DNA of 64,000 nucleotides from an uncultured Muribaculaceae bacterium. Lineage in GTDB: Bacteria; Bacteroidota; Bacteroidia; Bacteroidales; Muribaculaceae. The notes beneath the pieces are model-generated. The model did not search any database, had not been told where the DNA came from, and was given only the letters and a program-made list of their open reading frames with translations. This document shows, piece after piece, positions 51,893-61,598 of this stretch (position 1 is the first letter of the stretch; every line of letters starts with the position of its first letter). A program made the translations under genes and the position numbers. The DNA is taken from assembly GCA_947632485.1 (NCBI GenBank), contig CANRPJ010000009.1:1-64000 (forward strand), given 5' to 3'.

Positions 51893-53209
51893 ATGAAGAG
51901 CGTAAAGGTCCGGCTTGCCGCGCTTAATTTCCTTGAGTTTGCCGTTTGGGGCGCTTATCTCACATCGCTCGGTGCATATCTTGCCCGGGTAGGTCTTGCC
52001 ACGGAGATAGCCTGGTTCTATGCCGTGCAAGGGTTTGTATCGATTTTCATGCCTGCCTTGATAGGTATAATAGCCGACCGGTGGGTGCCGGCCCAGAGGC
52101 TTCTCGGGCTGTGCCATCTTGTGGCCGGTGCGTTCATGTGCCTTGCTGGCTGGTATGGAGCTACTGCAGAAACCGTGCATTTCGCACCGCTGTTCACTCT
52201 CTATACCATATCGGTAGCTTTCTTCATGCCTACTATTGGTCTTGCCAATTCAGTTAACTACAGTGTGCTTACCCGTGCTGGGCTTGATACCGTGAAGCAT
52301 TTTCCACCGATCCGCACGCTGGGCACCGTCGGCTTCATAATCTCGATGCTGTTCGTGAACTTTACCGGTTTTCAGAACACTTATGCCCAGCTGTTCACTT
52401 CTGGAGGTCTGAGCTTCGTGCTTGCGCTGTATGCCTTCATGTGCGTGCCGGCTTGCCCTGTGGCAGGGCAATCGGGCGAGAAGCGCACTCTGGCGCAGTC
52501 ACTCGGTCTTCAGTCGTTCCGTCTCTTTGCTGATAGAAAGATGGCTACCTTCTTTATCTTCAGCATGTTTTTGGGTGTGGCGCTACAGATTACCAACGGT
52601 TTCGCCAATCCCTTTATCCAGAGCTTCGGAGCGGTGGCTGAGTTCGCAAACGACTGGGGCGTGAAAAACGCTAATGCCCTGATCTCTATATCGCAGATGA
52701 GCGAAACGCTTTGCATCCTGCTCATACCCTTCTTCCTCAAGCGCTTCGGCATCAAAATAGTGATGCTAATGGCCATGCTTGCATGGACTCTTCGCTTTGC
52801 TTTCTTCGGGCTCGGCAACCCGGGTGAAGGAGTATGGCTTTTCGTGCTGTCGATGATTATATATGGTGTGGCGTTCGACTTTTTCAATGTGTCAGGATCT
52901 CTGTTTGTCGACCAGCAGTCACCGGCTGGAATGCGCTCGTCGGCTCAAGGATTGTTCATGCTCATGACCAACGGTCTCGGTGCTTCAGTAGGCACGCTCG
53001 TGGCTCAGCAGGTGATCAATAAACTCGTGTTCTCACGTCCTGAAGGTATGGAGCAGATAGAGGGCTGGAGCACCTCCTGGCTCATTTTTGCAGCTTACGC
53101 GTTTGTTATAGCCGTGCTTTTCGCAATTTTCTTCCGCTACCGGCATAATCCGGTTCCTTCTCGCAGGGAGGTTGTGCAGGCTGAAAGCGAACCTATCGAC
53201 AGTATATGA
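51893..53209 (+). CDS. Nucleoside:H+ symporter of the MFS (NupG-like)
   Basis: Protein of 438 aa with 12 predicted transmembrane helices. The opening 'RLAALNFLEFAVWGAYLTSL' and 'FYAVQGFVSIFMPALIGIIA' follow the NupG/XapB pattern, which is distinct from other MFS proteins. It takes up nucleosides across the inner membrane. First gene of a tightly overlapping set; its stop overlaps the rsmE start (ATGA at 53206-53209). Confidence 0.92.
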   Translation: MKSVKVRLAALNFLEFAVWGAYLTSLGAYLARVGLATEIAWFYAVQGFVSIFMPALIGIIADRWVPAQRLLGLCHLVAGAFMCLAGWYGATAETVHFAPLFTLYTISVAFFMPTIGLANSVNYSVLTRAGLDTVKHFPPIRTLGTVGFIISMLFVNFTGFQNTYAQLFTSGGLSFVLALYAFMCVPACPVAGQSGEKRTLAQSLGLQSFRLFADRKMATFFIFSMFLGVALQITNGFANPFIQSFGAVAEFANDWGVKNANALISISQMSETLCILLIPFFLKRFGIKIVMLMAMLAWTLRFAFFGLGNPGEGVWLFVLSMIIYGVAFDFFNVSGSLFVDQQSPAGMRSSAQGLFMLMTNGLGASVGTLVAQQVINKLVFSRPEGMEQIEGWSTSWLIFAAYAFVIAVLFAIFFRYRHNPVPSRREVVQAESEPIDSI

Positions 53210-53922
53210 TTCAGTTTTATTCTCCCGATATAGCTGAAAGCAAAACGCTTTCTCCCGAAGAATCGGCTCATGCCGTAAGGGTGCTCCGTATGAAGGCGGG
53301 AGATTCTCTTGTAGCTGTAGATGGCAAGGGGGCGTGCTTCAACTGCGTGGTTACCAAAGCTGTGGCTTCCGGAGTAGAGGTTGATATCCTCAGTCGTGAA
53401 GAGGTTGAAAAGCCGTGGCAGGGGAGAATAGTGCTTGCAGTGGCGCCTACAAAGAATGCCGACCGAATGGAATGGTTGGTGGAGAAATGCGTTGAGATGG
53501 GCATTGATGAGATCGTGCTTCTCGAATGCTCCCGCAGTGAGCGACGCCGAATGAAGACAGAGCGGCTGGAGCGCATAATGGTGGCAGCCATGAAGCAGAG
53601 TCTAAAGGCAACTCTCCCTGAGCTTCGCGGACCAATTGCCTTTGCCGATTTCATGGCAGAGGAGCGCGGAGGGGAGAAATTTATGGCCTGGTGTGGCGAA
53701 GATACCGGGAAGAAGCTGCTTTGCGCTGAGCATTGTCCGGGAGCGGATATCACGGTGCTTATCGGTCCGGAAGGTGATTTCTCGCCCGCTGAGGTGGAAG
53801 AGGCCCGCAAAAGGGGATATATCCCTGTGTCGCTCGGTGAGAGCAGACTTCGCACTGAGACGGCTGCAATGTTTTCTGTGGCAGCAGCCCATGCCCTTAA
53901 CCAAATCAATGAGAGTAAATGA
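53206..53922 (+). CDS. rsmE: 16S rRNA (uracil1498-N3)-methyltransferase
   Basis: Protein of 238 aa. The N-terminal PUA-like part ('LSPEESAHAVRVLRMKAGD') and the SPOUT methyltransferase knot ('LIGPEGDFSPAEVEEARKRG', 'VSLGESRLRTETAAMFSVAA') match RsmE. Start and stop each overlap the neighbouring genes by 4 nt (ATGA), so translation is coupled. Confidence 0.96.
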   Translation: MIQFYSPDIAESKTLSPEESAHAVRVLRMKAGDSLVAVDGKGACFNCVVTKAVASGVEVDILSREEVEKPWQGRIVLAVAPTKNADRMEWLVEKCVEMGIDEIVLLECSRSERRRMKTERLERIMVAAMKQSLKATLPELRGPIAFADFMAEERGGEKFMAWCGEDTGKKLLCAEHCPGADITVLIGPEGDFSPAEVEEARKRGYIPVSLGESRLRTETAAMFSVAAAHALNQINESK

Positions 53923-54752
53923 AGCTGAGTGAATATCTCGCCGGTTCAAAGTCCGGTAATTTCTTTCTTCTCGCCGGTCCCTGCGTGGTGGAATCGGAAG
54001 AGGTGGTGATGCGCACGGCTGAAGAGCTTGTTCGCATCTGTACCGATCTGGATATACCTCTGGTGTTTAAGGGAAGCTATAGGAAAGCCAACCGCAGCCG
54101 TCTGGATTCCTTCACTGGTATTGGCGATATTCCGGCTCTTGAGATTCTTGCGAAGGTACGTGAGCGGTTCGGAGTGCCTGTAGTCACCGATATCCATGAG
54201 AGCAAGGAGGCCGCTTTGGCAGCCGATTATGTAGATATGCTCCAGATTCCTGCATTTCTCTGCAGGCAGACCGATCTTCTTGTAGCTGCAGCCAAAACAG
54301 GCCGCTACGTAAATATTAAGAAAGGACAGTTTCTCTCTCCGCAGTCCATGCGGTTTGCGGTAGAGAAAGTGCGCGATGCCGGCGGAGAGGAGGTAGCGGT
54401 GACAGACAGGGGTACAATGTTCGGTTATCAGGATCTTATTGTTGACTTCCGTTCCATTCCTGAAATGCACGAGGCGTGCTGCTGCCCGGTGATAATGGAC
54501 ATTACCCATTCCCTTCAGAAGCCGAATGCCGCAGGAGGTGTGACGGGAGGGGAGCCGCGGCTCATCGAGACTCTGGGCCGTGCCGCAATAGCTACCGGGG
54601 CCGACGGCATATTCATGGAGACTCACCCCAATCCCTCCGAGGCCAAAAGCGATGGAGCTAATATGCTGCCTCTCGCGCAGGCGGAGAGACTTTTAAGACA
54701 TCTTACCATAATAAGAAAAGCAATAAACGAAATCAAAGAAGAAAAGCTATGA
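53919..54752 (+). CDS. kdsA: 3-deoxy-8-phosphooctulonate synthase
   Basis: Protein of 277 aa that condenses PEP and arabinose-5-phosphate to Kdo-8-phosphate for LPS. It shows 'LLAGPCVVESEEVVMRTAE', 'FKGSYRKANRSRLDSFTG', 'VTDIHESKEAALAADYVDML' and 'FMETHPNPSEAKSDGANMLP'. Overlaps rsmE and the TPR gene by 4 nt each. Confidence 0.98.
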   Translation: MKLSEYLAGSKSGNFFLLAGPCVVESEEVVMRTAEELVRICTDLDIPLVFKGSYRKANRSRLDSFTGIGDIPALEILAKVRERFGVPVVTDIHESKEAALAADYVDMLQIPAFLCRQTDLLVAAAKTGRYVNIKKGQFLSPQSMRFAVEKVRDAGGEEVAVTDRGTMFGYQDLIVDFRSIPEMHEACCCPVIMDITHSLQKPNAAGGVTGGEPRLIETLGRAAIATGADGIFMETHPNPSEAKSDGANMLPLAQAERLLRHLTIIRKAINEIKEEKL

Positions 54753-56272
54753 ATATCAAGCACCTGATTGTAGCCTCGCTTATGGCGGTGGCCGCACCTT
54801 GCATGGCGCAGACCATCAGCCCTATAGCCAAGGCTATGCTCGACGCCTACACCGAGATCCTTCAGGAGGATCCTAATGACTATCTCACTCTCTATCAGAG
54901 AGGAGCGCAGTATCATGCCATGTCGATGTATGACCAGGCTCTCGCCGACGTGACAAAAGCTATTCAGTTCACTCCGGAGAAAGAGAAGGAGATGCTTGTT
55001 GACGAGTATTCTCTTCTTGCCGATATCAGCATTGAGCTGGAGCGCTATCCTGTGGCTCTTGAGGCTATTGACAATGCGCTGGCTATCAATCCTACCGAAT
55101 ATGCCAATCTTTATAAGCGCGGAAATATATGCCTCTATCTCAAGCAGCCTGAAGAGGCCTATAAGTCGTTTCAGGCTCTGCAGCGCCTGAAATCGCGCAG
55201 CCAGGAGGCATTCTTCGGTATGGCTAAGGCTGATGCTATGATGGGTAAGGAAGATGAGGCTCGTGAATTCATGAAGCAGGCCGAGGCAGCCGATCCTACA
55301 AATTATATAACTTTCTGTCGTCTCGGCGATATCTGTATGGATATGAATGACCACGATGGAGCTGCGGCCAATTATCTCAGCGCTTTCGGACTCGCCGACG
55401 ATACCTCGCGTCCTGTAGCCTCTCTCTTTGTGCTCTCGGAAAAGGATTTCCCTGCAGTGGCCAACGCTATTGATTACGCAATATCGAAATCGTCGAAGAC
55501 CCTTCCGCTTTATTTCCTTAAAGGTAATCTCGCATCGGCCGCCGGCAATTATCAGGAGGCCTACAATGCCTTCAAGAGTGTGCTTGACTCCAGTGAGGGG
55601 AAAGAGGCATCGGTCTATATGCAGCTTGCTGAAGCGTGCTATAATCTGAATATGATGTCGGAGGCGGATACCAACGCTGGTATCTCCATTTCTATGGCTG
55701 AGATTCCTGAGGCGCTTATACTGAAGTCGCGTATCAATCTTGCACAGGGCAATGCCGCATTCGCTCTCTCTAATGCCACGAAAGCGGCTAAGCTGAATCC
55801 GGCTTCATCTGAGGCTCTCGTGGCTGTAGCCCTTGCCAATATCGCTCTCGATGATGATCAGGCAGCTTTAGCGGCTCTTAATGAGGCGGTAATGAATGAC
55901 GCCGCAAATACTGAGGCACTGATGATTCGCGCATGGCTCAACGCCAATAAGCTTAATAATGAAAAAGGCGCAGCAGCCGACTATGCCAGAGTAGCGCTGA
56001 CTGATGCTAAGAAGCCTGCGGAGATCCGCAACAAAGCTCTGGCACAGACTCTTGGGGGAAAGAAGCTTGATGGCGACGCAACAATGGTAAAGGCGCTTGC
56101 CGCTGATTCAAGTAAGGATATGCTCTATAACGGAGCTGTTTATTACGCTCAGACGGGTAATCTTGACCGCGCTAAAGAGCTTCTTAATCAGGCCAAGCGC
56201 GCCGGTTATCAGAATCAGTTTAATCTGGAAAGCAACCAGACTGCTAATCTTACAGTGGCTCCGATCCGCTGA
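54749..56272 (+). CDS. Secreted TPR-repeat protein
   Basis: Protein of 507 aa with a signal peptide ('LMAVAAPCMAQ') and a long array of tetratricopeptide repeats ('YLTLYQRGAQYHAMSMYDQA', 'AFFGMAKADAMMGKEDEA'). TPRs bind partners. Its place after kdsA with a 4-nt overlap suggests an envelope role, which is inference. A bidirectional terminator follows at 56292. Confidence 0.9.
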   Translation: MNIKHLIVASLMAVAAPCMAQTISPIAKAMLDAYTEILQEDPNDYLTLYQRGAQYHAMSMYDQALADVTKAIQFTPEKEKEMLVDEYSLLADISIELERYPVALEAIDNALAINPTEYANLYKRGNICLYLKQPEEAYKSFQALQRLKSRSQEAFFGMAKADAMMGKEDEAREFMKQAEAADPTNYITFCRLGDICMDMNDHDGAAANYLSAFGLADDTSRPVASLFVLSEKDFPAVANAIDYAISKSSKTLPLYFLKGNLASAAGNYQEAYNAFKSVLDSSEGKEASVYMQLAEACYNLNMMSEADTNAGISISMAEIPEALILKSRINLAQGNAAFALSNATKAAKLNPASSEALVAVALANIALDDDQAALAALNEAVMNDAANTEALMIRAWLNANKLNNEKGAAADYARVALTDAKKPAEIRNKALAQTLGGKKLDGDATMVKALAADSSKDMLYNGAVYYAQTGNLDRAKELLNQAKRAGYQNQFNLESNQTANLTVAPIR

Positions 56273-56291
56273 TTCTTATTCTGTATTGCAA

Positions 56292-56326
56292 AAAAAAGAG
56301 AAGTCTGATTCAGACCTCTCTTTTTT
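56292..56326. terminator. Bidirectional Rho-independent terminator
   Basis: A stem around the GATTC apex (about 56297-56307 with 56311-56321, one mismatch) sits between an A-run and a T-run, between convergent genes. Confidence 0.8.
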
Positions 56327-56347
56327 GTACTTAGGTGATTTTGTGGT

Positions 56348-56623
56348 TCAGGCGAAAGCCGTCTGCCAGACGATGAACTCTGCTACGAGAGCCACTATTC
56401 CGAATATGCCGCAAACTCCGGCTATTGAGTCGAGTTGGCGTGATGCAACTGAATTATACTTCCTGATTGAGAGAGCTACCACATGGAGAAATGCCATCAT
56501 GAAGAGGAAGAAGAGATCGATGAAGCACCACCAGACCTCGCGGAGCCCGAAGGTGAGCACCGCGAGGACTATGATGAGAGTGAATCCTCCCCAGGCTGCC
56601 GGCTTGGAATCGGCTATCTTCAT
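56348..56623 (-). CDS. Small membrane protein, unknown function
   Basis: Protein of 91 aa with three hydrophobic segments at about 10-26, 31-52 and 67-86. No family recognised. It lies 13 nt downstream of the MFS transporter gene on the same strand, so it is probably cotranscribed and may be an accessory to it. Confidence 0.75.
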   Translation of the reverse strand: MKIADSKPAAWGGFTLIIVLAVLTFGLREVWWCFIDLFFLFMMAFLHVVALSIRKYNSVASRQLDSIAGVCGIFGIVALVAEFIVWQTAFA

Positions 56624-56636
56624 TGCTGACTGGGGA

Positions 56637-58106
56637 TTATTCTTCTGCTGCCATCATCTCGGCAGTCTCTACAGCTTCCTCCTCGCTCTCGGAGGTAGGC
56701 TTGATGTTGGGCAACTCCAGACCATAGTGGTTCTTGGCATCGAGAGCTTTCAGCACCACTCCGAACACGAGAGCCAGACCACCTAAGCTCGCAAAGAGCA
56801 GCATAGGCACGGTGTAGTTGTATTCGTCGGGGTTAGTGACACCGGGATTCGACCATGTGAGCACGTTTCCGATAAGAATAGGGAAGAGGGCGAGACCAAT
56901 GTTCTGAACCCAGAAAATAAGCGAATAAGCAGATCCCAGGAAGCGGGGTTCCATAATCTTAGGCACTGACGGCCATAGAGCGGCAGGCACTAAAGAGAAC
57001 GAAACGCCGAGCACCACGATTGCAGTGAATGCGAGAGCCATACTCGGGAACTGCGGCAGCAGAAGTGCGAATGTAAGGTGGCATACGATCATCAGGATAG
57101 CTCCCCAGATGAGCATTGTGGCACCCTTGCCTTTGCGGTCGAGATAGTAGCCGAGGAGCGGGGTCAGCACCATAGCGCCGATGGGGAACCAGCGGAAAAT
57201 ATCGCTCGCGGTAGTAGCGTCGATGTGAAGGGTACACTGCAGCATGTTGGCAGCATAACGCTGGAAAGGGAAGATAGCTGAATAGTAGAGCACGCAGAGG
57301 AGTGCTACAATCCAGAACAGCTTGCTGGAGAAGATGCCGGCTACGTCGCTCATCTTGAACTCCTCTTCACTTTCGCCGGCGCTGCTCTTCTTGGCGCCGA
57401 GCTCCTTGTCGAGCTTTCTATCCATTACGCTGAACACCAGGAAGCAGAGCAGACCGATGCAGAGCAGCGCGGAGCAGAATGCTACCGGCACTACTACCGT
57501 AGGCTGACCGCCCATCCAGTCGGCAAGACGCGGAGAGATGGAGAACACTGCAAACACACCCAGACGGGCGATAGCCATCTCCAGACCCATTGCAAGAGCC
57601 ATCTCTTTGCCTTCAAACCATTTGGCGATAGATTTTGATACCGTGATACCACACATCTCGCAGCCGCAGCCGAACACCATGAAGCCGAAAGCCGCCAGCT
57701 TGGCGCTACCAGGCATGGCGGTCCACCATGAGCTGAGCCAGTTGTCAAGAGCCGTGCCTTCAAACATATTGCTGAGCGCATAGAGCTTGATACCGGCGCC
57801 TATTACCATCATGGAGGCCGAAAGGGTGCCGGTGAAGCGGATTCCCATCTTGTCGAGGATAATACCCGCAAGAATCAAGAAGCCGAGCACATTGAGCATA
57901 TACTCCGCTCCGGCATAATAGCCGAAAGCGTCGGGGCTCCAGCCCCTTTGTTTTTCTACGAGTGCCTGCAGAGGCGACATTACGTCGACAAACATGTAGG
58001 CAAAAAACATCATCGACGAAATCAGGATCAGCGCAGTCCAGCGTGCTCCCGCTTTGTCGCGAAGCAGCTCTTGAGGCTGCTTCAAGGTTTGCGAAATAGT
58101 TGCCAT
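56637..58106 (-). CDS. MFS transporter
   Basis: Protein of 489 aa with 12 predicted transmembrane helices and an acidic C-terminal tail ('TSESEEEAVETAEMMAAEE'). 'ALILISSMMFFAYMFVDVMS', 'GYYLDRKGKGATMLIWGAIL' and 'GFMVFGCGCEMCGITVSKS' are consistent with MFS sugar-phosphate/anion or nitrate-type permeases; I cannot name the substrate. Promoter at 58147-58177. Confidence 0.9.
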   Translation of the reverse strand: MATISQTLKQPQELLRDKAGARWTALILISSMMFFAYMFVDVMSPLQALVEKQRGWSPDAFGYYAGAEYMLNVLGFLILAGIILDKMGIRFTGTLSASMMVIGAGIKLYALSNMFEGTALDNWLSSWWTAMPGSAKLAAFGFMVFGCGCEMCGITVSKSIAKWFEGKEMALAMGLEMAIARLGVFAVFSISPRLADWMGGQPTVVVPVAFCSALLCIGLLCFLVFSVMDRKLDKELGAKKSSAGESEEEFKMSDVAGIFSSKLFWIVALLCVLYYSAIFPFQRYAANMLQCTLHIDATTASDIFRWFPIGAMVLTPLLGYYLDRKGKGATMLIWGAILMIVCHLTFALLLPQFPSMALAFTAIVVLGVSFSLVPAALWPSVPKIMEPRFLGSAYSLIFWVQNIGLALFPILIGNVLTWSNPGVTNPDEYNYTVPMLLFASLGGLALVFGVVLKALDAKNHYGLELPNIKPTSESEEEAVETAEMMAAEE

Positions 58107-58146
58107 TGTTATAGGTCAGTTCTGATTAAAGTTGCAAAAGTTTTGG

Positions 58147-58177
58147 CAAATTTAATAGATTGCCCCCTCTTTTGCAA
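58147..58177 (-). promoter_or_regulatory. Promoter of the MFS transporter gene
   Basis: On the minus strand there is a -33 TTG at 58175-58177, a 20-nt spacer and a -7 TAAATTTG at 58147-58154. Confidence 0.7.
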
Positions 58178-58212
58178 CATTTTCCTTCTTTTCTATTGCT
58201 CACCGCAAATAG

Positions 58213-58581
58213 TTATAAGCCCAGCCCGATTCTCGTTTTCTTCGGGAGCTTTATAGCAGTCTCTTGGAAAGCCTCTTCAATCAGCTGTTTTAGTAAGCAT
58301 GGTTTTATCAAAGGATTATCATAATGAATCTGATTCCAGTATTTCTTATTCCAGTGGAAAGCCGGTTCGATAGCGTAGGGATAGCTCTCTCTGAGTTCTA
58401 CCGCACGATCTTCATTACTTTTCAGCACCACCATCTGGCTGCCGTCGGTTAGCATGAAGGCGAAGATCTTTCCGCATATCCGGAAAGCCACATCTTCTGA
58501 CCCAAATTTGCTAAAAGGAATATCCTCAGTCACGTCGGGGTGTATCGCCAGACACCATTCCCTTATCTCCTCAATATTCAT
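58213..58581 (-). CDS. MmcQ/YjbR family protein
   Basis: Product of about 122 aa. I start at the ATG at 58581 because the longer frame crosses the -7 box TAACTTTG at 58606-58613. 'FAFMLTDGSQMVVLKSNEDR' and 'YWNQIHYDNPLIKPCLLKQL' fit the YjbR (CyaY-like fold) family. Its members bind DNA in some cases; the function here is unknown. Confidence 0.88.
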   Translation of the reverse strand: MNIEEIREWCLAIHPDVTEDIPFSKFGSEDVAFRICGKIFAFMLTDGSQMVVLKSNEDRAVELRESYPYAIEPAFHWNKKYWNQIHYDNPLIKPCLLKQLIEEAFQETAIKLPKKTRIGLGL

Positions 58582-58835
58582 CGTTCTGTCGGGTAATCTT
58601 TTCTGCAAAGTTAAGGCTTTTGCCACTAATAGTTATCGTATGGAAGAGTGCTGAATATGTCTTTTGGCGACTGCGTAAGTTGCTAAAAAAAAACAAGTTA
58701 GGTTATTTGGATTGTTTTCTGGAGTTGATAAAAAAGCTTAACTTTACACCTTGAAAAGGGGCTCCTGAGCTTCCTGACTCCTTAGACCCTAATACACAGA
58801 AAAAAAATACTAACCTAAACCAATCACCTGTTTCT

Positions 58836-61580
58836 ATGAAGAGACTGTTTCTCTTGCTCGTAGCAGCGATGGTTAGCGTCGGAACCCTTCTGGCGCAAGA
58901 TACCAAGACCTGTACGGGTACAATCATCGACGAGCAGGGTGAGCCCGTGATCGGAGCGACTGTGTTTGTGAAAGGCACGACCACAGCTGTAGCTACCGAC
59001 ATCGACGGCGCATTCTCGCTCAAGGTGCCTAAGAGCACGAAAAATCTCGAAATCACCTATGTGGGCTATAAGCCCGTTAGCGTGCCGGCAGTGGAAAACG
59101 TGGGCCAGGTTCGTCTGGAGCCTGATTCGCAGATGCTGCAGGACGTGGTGGTTACTCAGTCAATCGCCAAAACCCGTCAGACCCCGGTGGCTATCTCCGA
59201 GATTACTGCCGGCGACATCGAGGCAAAACTCGGTAATCAGGAGTTTCCTGAGGTGCTGAAGACCACTCCGGGTGTCTATGCCACTCCTACCGGCGGTGGC
59301 TTCGGCGATGCCAAGATCAATATGCGTGGCTTCAAGGCTGCCAATGTGGCTGTGCTCGTCAATGGTATCCCCATGAACGATATGGAATGGGGCGGTATCT
59401 ATTGGAGCAATTTCGCCGGCCTCAGCGATGTTACCTCGAGCATGCAGACCCAGCGTGGCCTCGGTGCCTCGCTTCTGTCGGCTCCCTCAGTAGGCGGTAC
59501 CGTCAATATCACTACCAAGATGCTCGACTCGAAGAAGGGCGGCAAGGTATGGTACGGCATGGGCAATGATAATCTCAATAATATCGGCTTTACGGTATCG
59601 ACCGGTATGATGGACAATGGCTGGGCCATAACCATTCTCGGAAGCCGCCGTTGGAGCGACAAAGGCTATGTGCAGGGCACAAAGTTTGATTCCTACAACT
59701 GGTTTGTAAACGTTACTAAGCGAATCAACGATGACCATCAGATCGGCTTCACCGCTTTCGGTGCTCCCCAGTGGCACTTCCAGCGTAACTCAACCTACGG
59801 CGGACTCACAATCGAAGGCTGGCAGGACGTGAAGCAGTATATGGGAGGAGAAAGCCCCTACCGCTATAATCCTACCTACGGTTTCGACAACGAGGGACGC
59901 GAGCGCACGGCTCACCGCAACTCTTACCATAAGCCGGTGATGATGCTTAACCATATCTGGCAGATCAACGAGCGCTCAAGCCTCTCTACGGGCGTATATG
60001 CCTCGATTGGCACCGGTGGCGGCTATAGCGGTCAAGGCCGTGGCACATACAACGGCACCTCGCTGAGCTACAGCTCTTGGCAGGGCGCTACCAACGGTCA
60101 GCTCAACTGGCTCTTCCGCAGGGCCGACGGTACATTCGACTACGGCGCGATCCAGGATATGAACGCCGCGTCGACCACCGGCTCCAACATGGTGATGAGC
60201 TCCTCCAACAACAACCACGAATGGTACGGCCTCGTTTCTACCTATAAGAATGAGATTATTCCCACGAAGCTCACCATCACCGGCGGTATCGATTTCCGCT
60301 ACTATGTAGGTCACCACAACAATAAGATCATCGATCTTTATTCCGGTGAGTATTATATGGACGATAGCGACCGTAAGAATGTGCTTGCCGAAAACAATGC
60401 CGCCGCTGCTGATCCCAACTGGAAATACCAGAAGCTCGGCGTAGGCGATATCGTTTACCGCGATTATGACGGCCACACTCACCAGGAAGGCGTATATGCC
60501 CAGGGAGAATATAAACTCCTCGACGGAGCGATAACCACTATTCTGGCAGGCTCGCTGTCAAATACCGGTTATCAGCGTGTAGACCGCTTCTACTATGACA
60601 AGGCTCACGGCACTTCCGATTGGCACAACTTCCTCGGAGGTACGATAAAAGCTGGCGCCAACTGGAATATTGACCGTCATAACAACGTATTTATCAATGG
60701 CGGTTTCATCTCCAAAGCTCCTTTCTTCAGCTATGGCGTGTTCCTCAACTCTACCTCCAGCAATGTGGTGAACCCCGACACCCGCAACGAGAAGATCGGC
60801 ACCATTGAGATCGGCTACGGCTACAAGAGCCCAAGCTTCTCTGCTACCGTAAATGCTTACTACACCGAGTGGAAGGATAAGAGCGACCGAAGCACCGTGA
60901 AGACCGGTACCATTCCCAGCGGTGATATGGCAGGTCAGATGTATAGCCTTGCTCTTGCCGGTGTGGCTGCACGCCACATGGGTATAGAGGTCAACTTCAA
61001 GTGGATTCCTGCAAAATGGGTCGATGTTGACGGTATGCTCTCTCTGGGCGATTGGACTTGGAACTCCAATTCTAAAGGTTACTACTACACCAATGGCCAG
61101 CCGATGACGGCCGAGTATGGCATTGCAAGCGGAGTGCTCGCTGCCGACCATGCCTGGAGCATGATGAACCAGAAGGGTGTGAAGGTAGGCGACTCCGCTC
61201 AGACCACCGGCTTCGTCGGAGTGAACTTTAAGCCTTTCAAAGGATTCCGTATCGGTGCTGACTGGGTGATGCAGAGCAATCTCTACTCGAACCAGTATCT
61301 GAGTGGCAACAGCATGACTGTAGGCTATGGCAATGAGCTCAATGTGGCTGATCCCTGGAAAGTGCCCTGGGGCAACCAGCTTGACCTCAGCGCAAGCTAT
61401 AACTTCAAGATTGGCGGTGTCAACGCTACGCTCTATGGCAACGTCTACAACCTCTTCAACTACTACTATGTGAAAGACGCCGAGACTCCGGCTCTGGAGA
61501 CCGGTACGTGGCAGAATGCCTACAGCGTATTCTACAGCTTCGGCCGCACCTTCTCACTGCGTCTGAAACTTACGTTCTGA
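58836..61580 (+). CDS. TonB-dependent receptor
   Basis: Protein of 914 aa. It has a signal peptide at about 1-20, a carboxypeptidase-regulatory-like domain at about 24-105 ('CTGTIIDEQGEPVIGATVFV'), a plug domain ('DVVVTQSIAKTRQTPVAI', 'KTTPGVYATPTGGGFGDAKI', 'NMRGFKAANVAVLVNGIPMN') and a 22-strand barrel ending 'GRTFSLRLKLTF'. The overall type is SusC-like but shorter. A -7-like TAACTTTA lies at about 58738-58745, giving a leader of about 85 nt. The adjacent lipoprotein gene (18 nt downstream) replaces the expected susD. Confidence 0.95.
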   Translation: MKRLFLLLVAAMVSVGTLLAQDTKTCTGTIIDEQGEPVIGATVFVKGTTTAVATDIDGAFSLKVPKSTKNLEITYVGYKPVSVPAVENVGQVRLEPDSQMLQDVVVTQSIAKTRQTPVAISEITAGDIEAKLGNQEFPEVLKTTPGVYATPTGGGFGDAKINMRGFKAANVAVLVNGIPMNDMEWGGIYWSNFAGLSDVTSSMQTQRGLGASLLSAPSVGGTVNITTKMLDSKKGGKVWYGMGNDNLNNIGFTVSTGMMDNGWAITILGSRRWSDKGYVQGTKFDSYNWFVNVTKRINDDHQIGFTAFGAPQWHFQRNSTYGGLTIEGWQDVKQYMGGESPYRYNPTYGFDNEGRERTAHRNSYHKPVMMLNHIWQINERSSLSTGVYASIGTGGGYSGQGRGTYNGTSLSYSSWQGATNGQLNWLFRRADGTFDYGAIQDMNAASTTGSNMVMSSSNNNHEWYGLVSTYKNEIIPTKLTITGGIDFRYYVGHHNNKIIDLYSGEYYMDDSDRKNVLAENNAAAADPNWKYQKLGVGDIVYRDYDGHTHQEGVYAQGEYKLLDGAITTILAGSLSNTGYQRVDRFYYDKAHGTSDWHNFLGGTIKAGANWNIDRHNNVFINGGFISKAPFFSYGVFLNSTSSNVVNPDTRNEKIGTIEIGYGYKSPSFSATVNAYYTEWKDKSDRSTVKTGTIPSGDMAGQMYSLALAGVAARHMGIEVNFKWIPAKWVDVDGMLSLGDWTWNSNSKGYYYTNGQPMTAEYGIASGVLAADHAWSMMNQKGVKVGDSAQTTGFVGVNFKPFKGFRIGADWVMQSNLYSNQYLSGNSMTVGYGNELNVADPWKVPWGNQLDLSASYNFKIGGVNATLYGNVYNLFNYYYVKDAETPALETGTWQNAYSVFYSFGRTFSLRLKLTF

Positions 61581-61598
61581 TCTTAACGCTACAGAAAG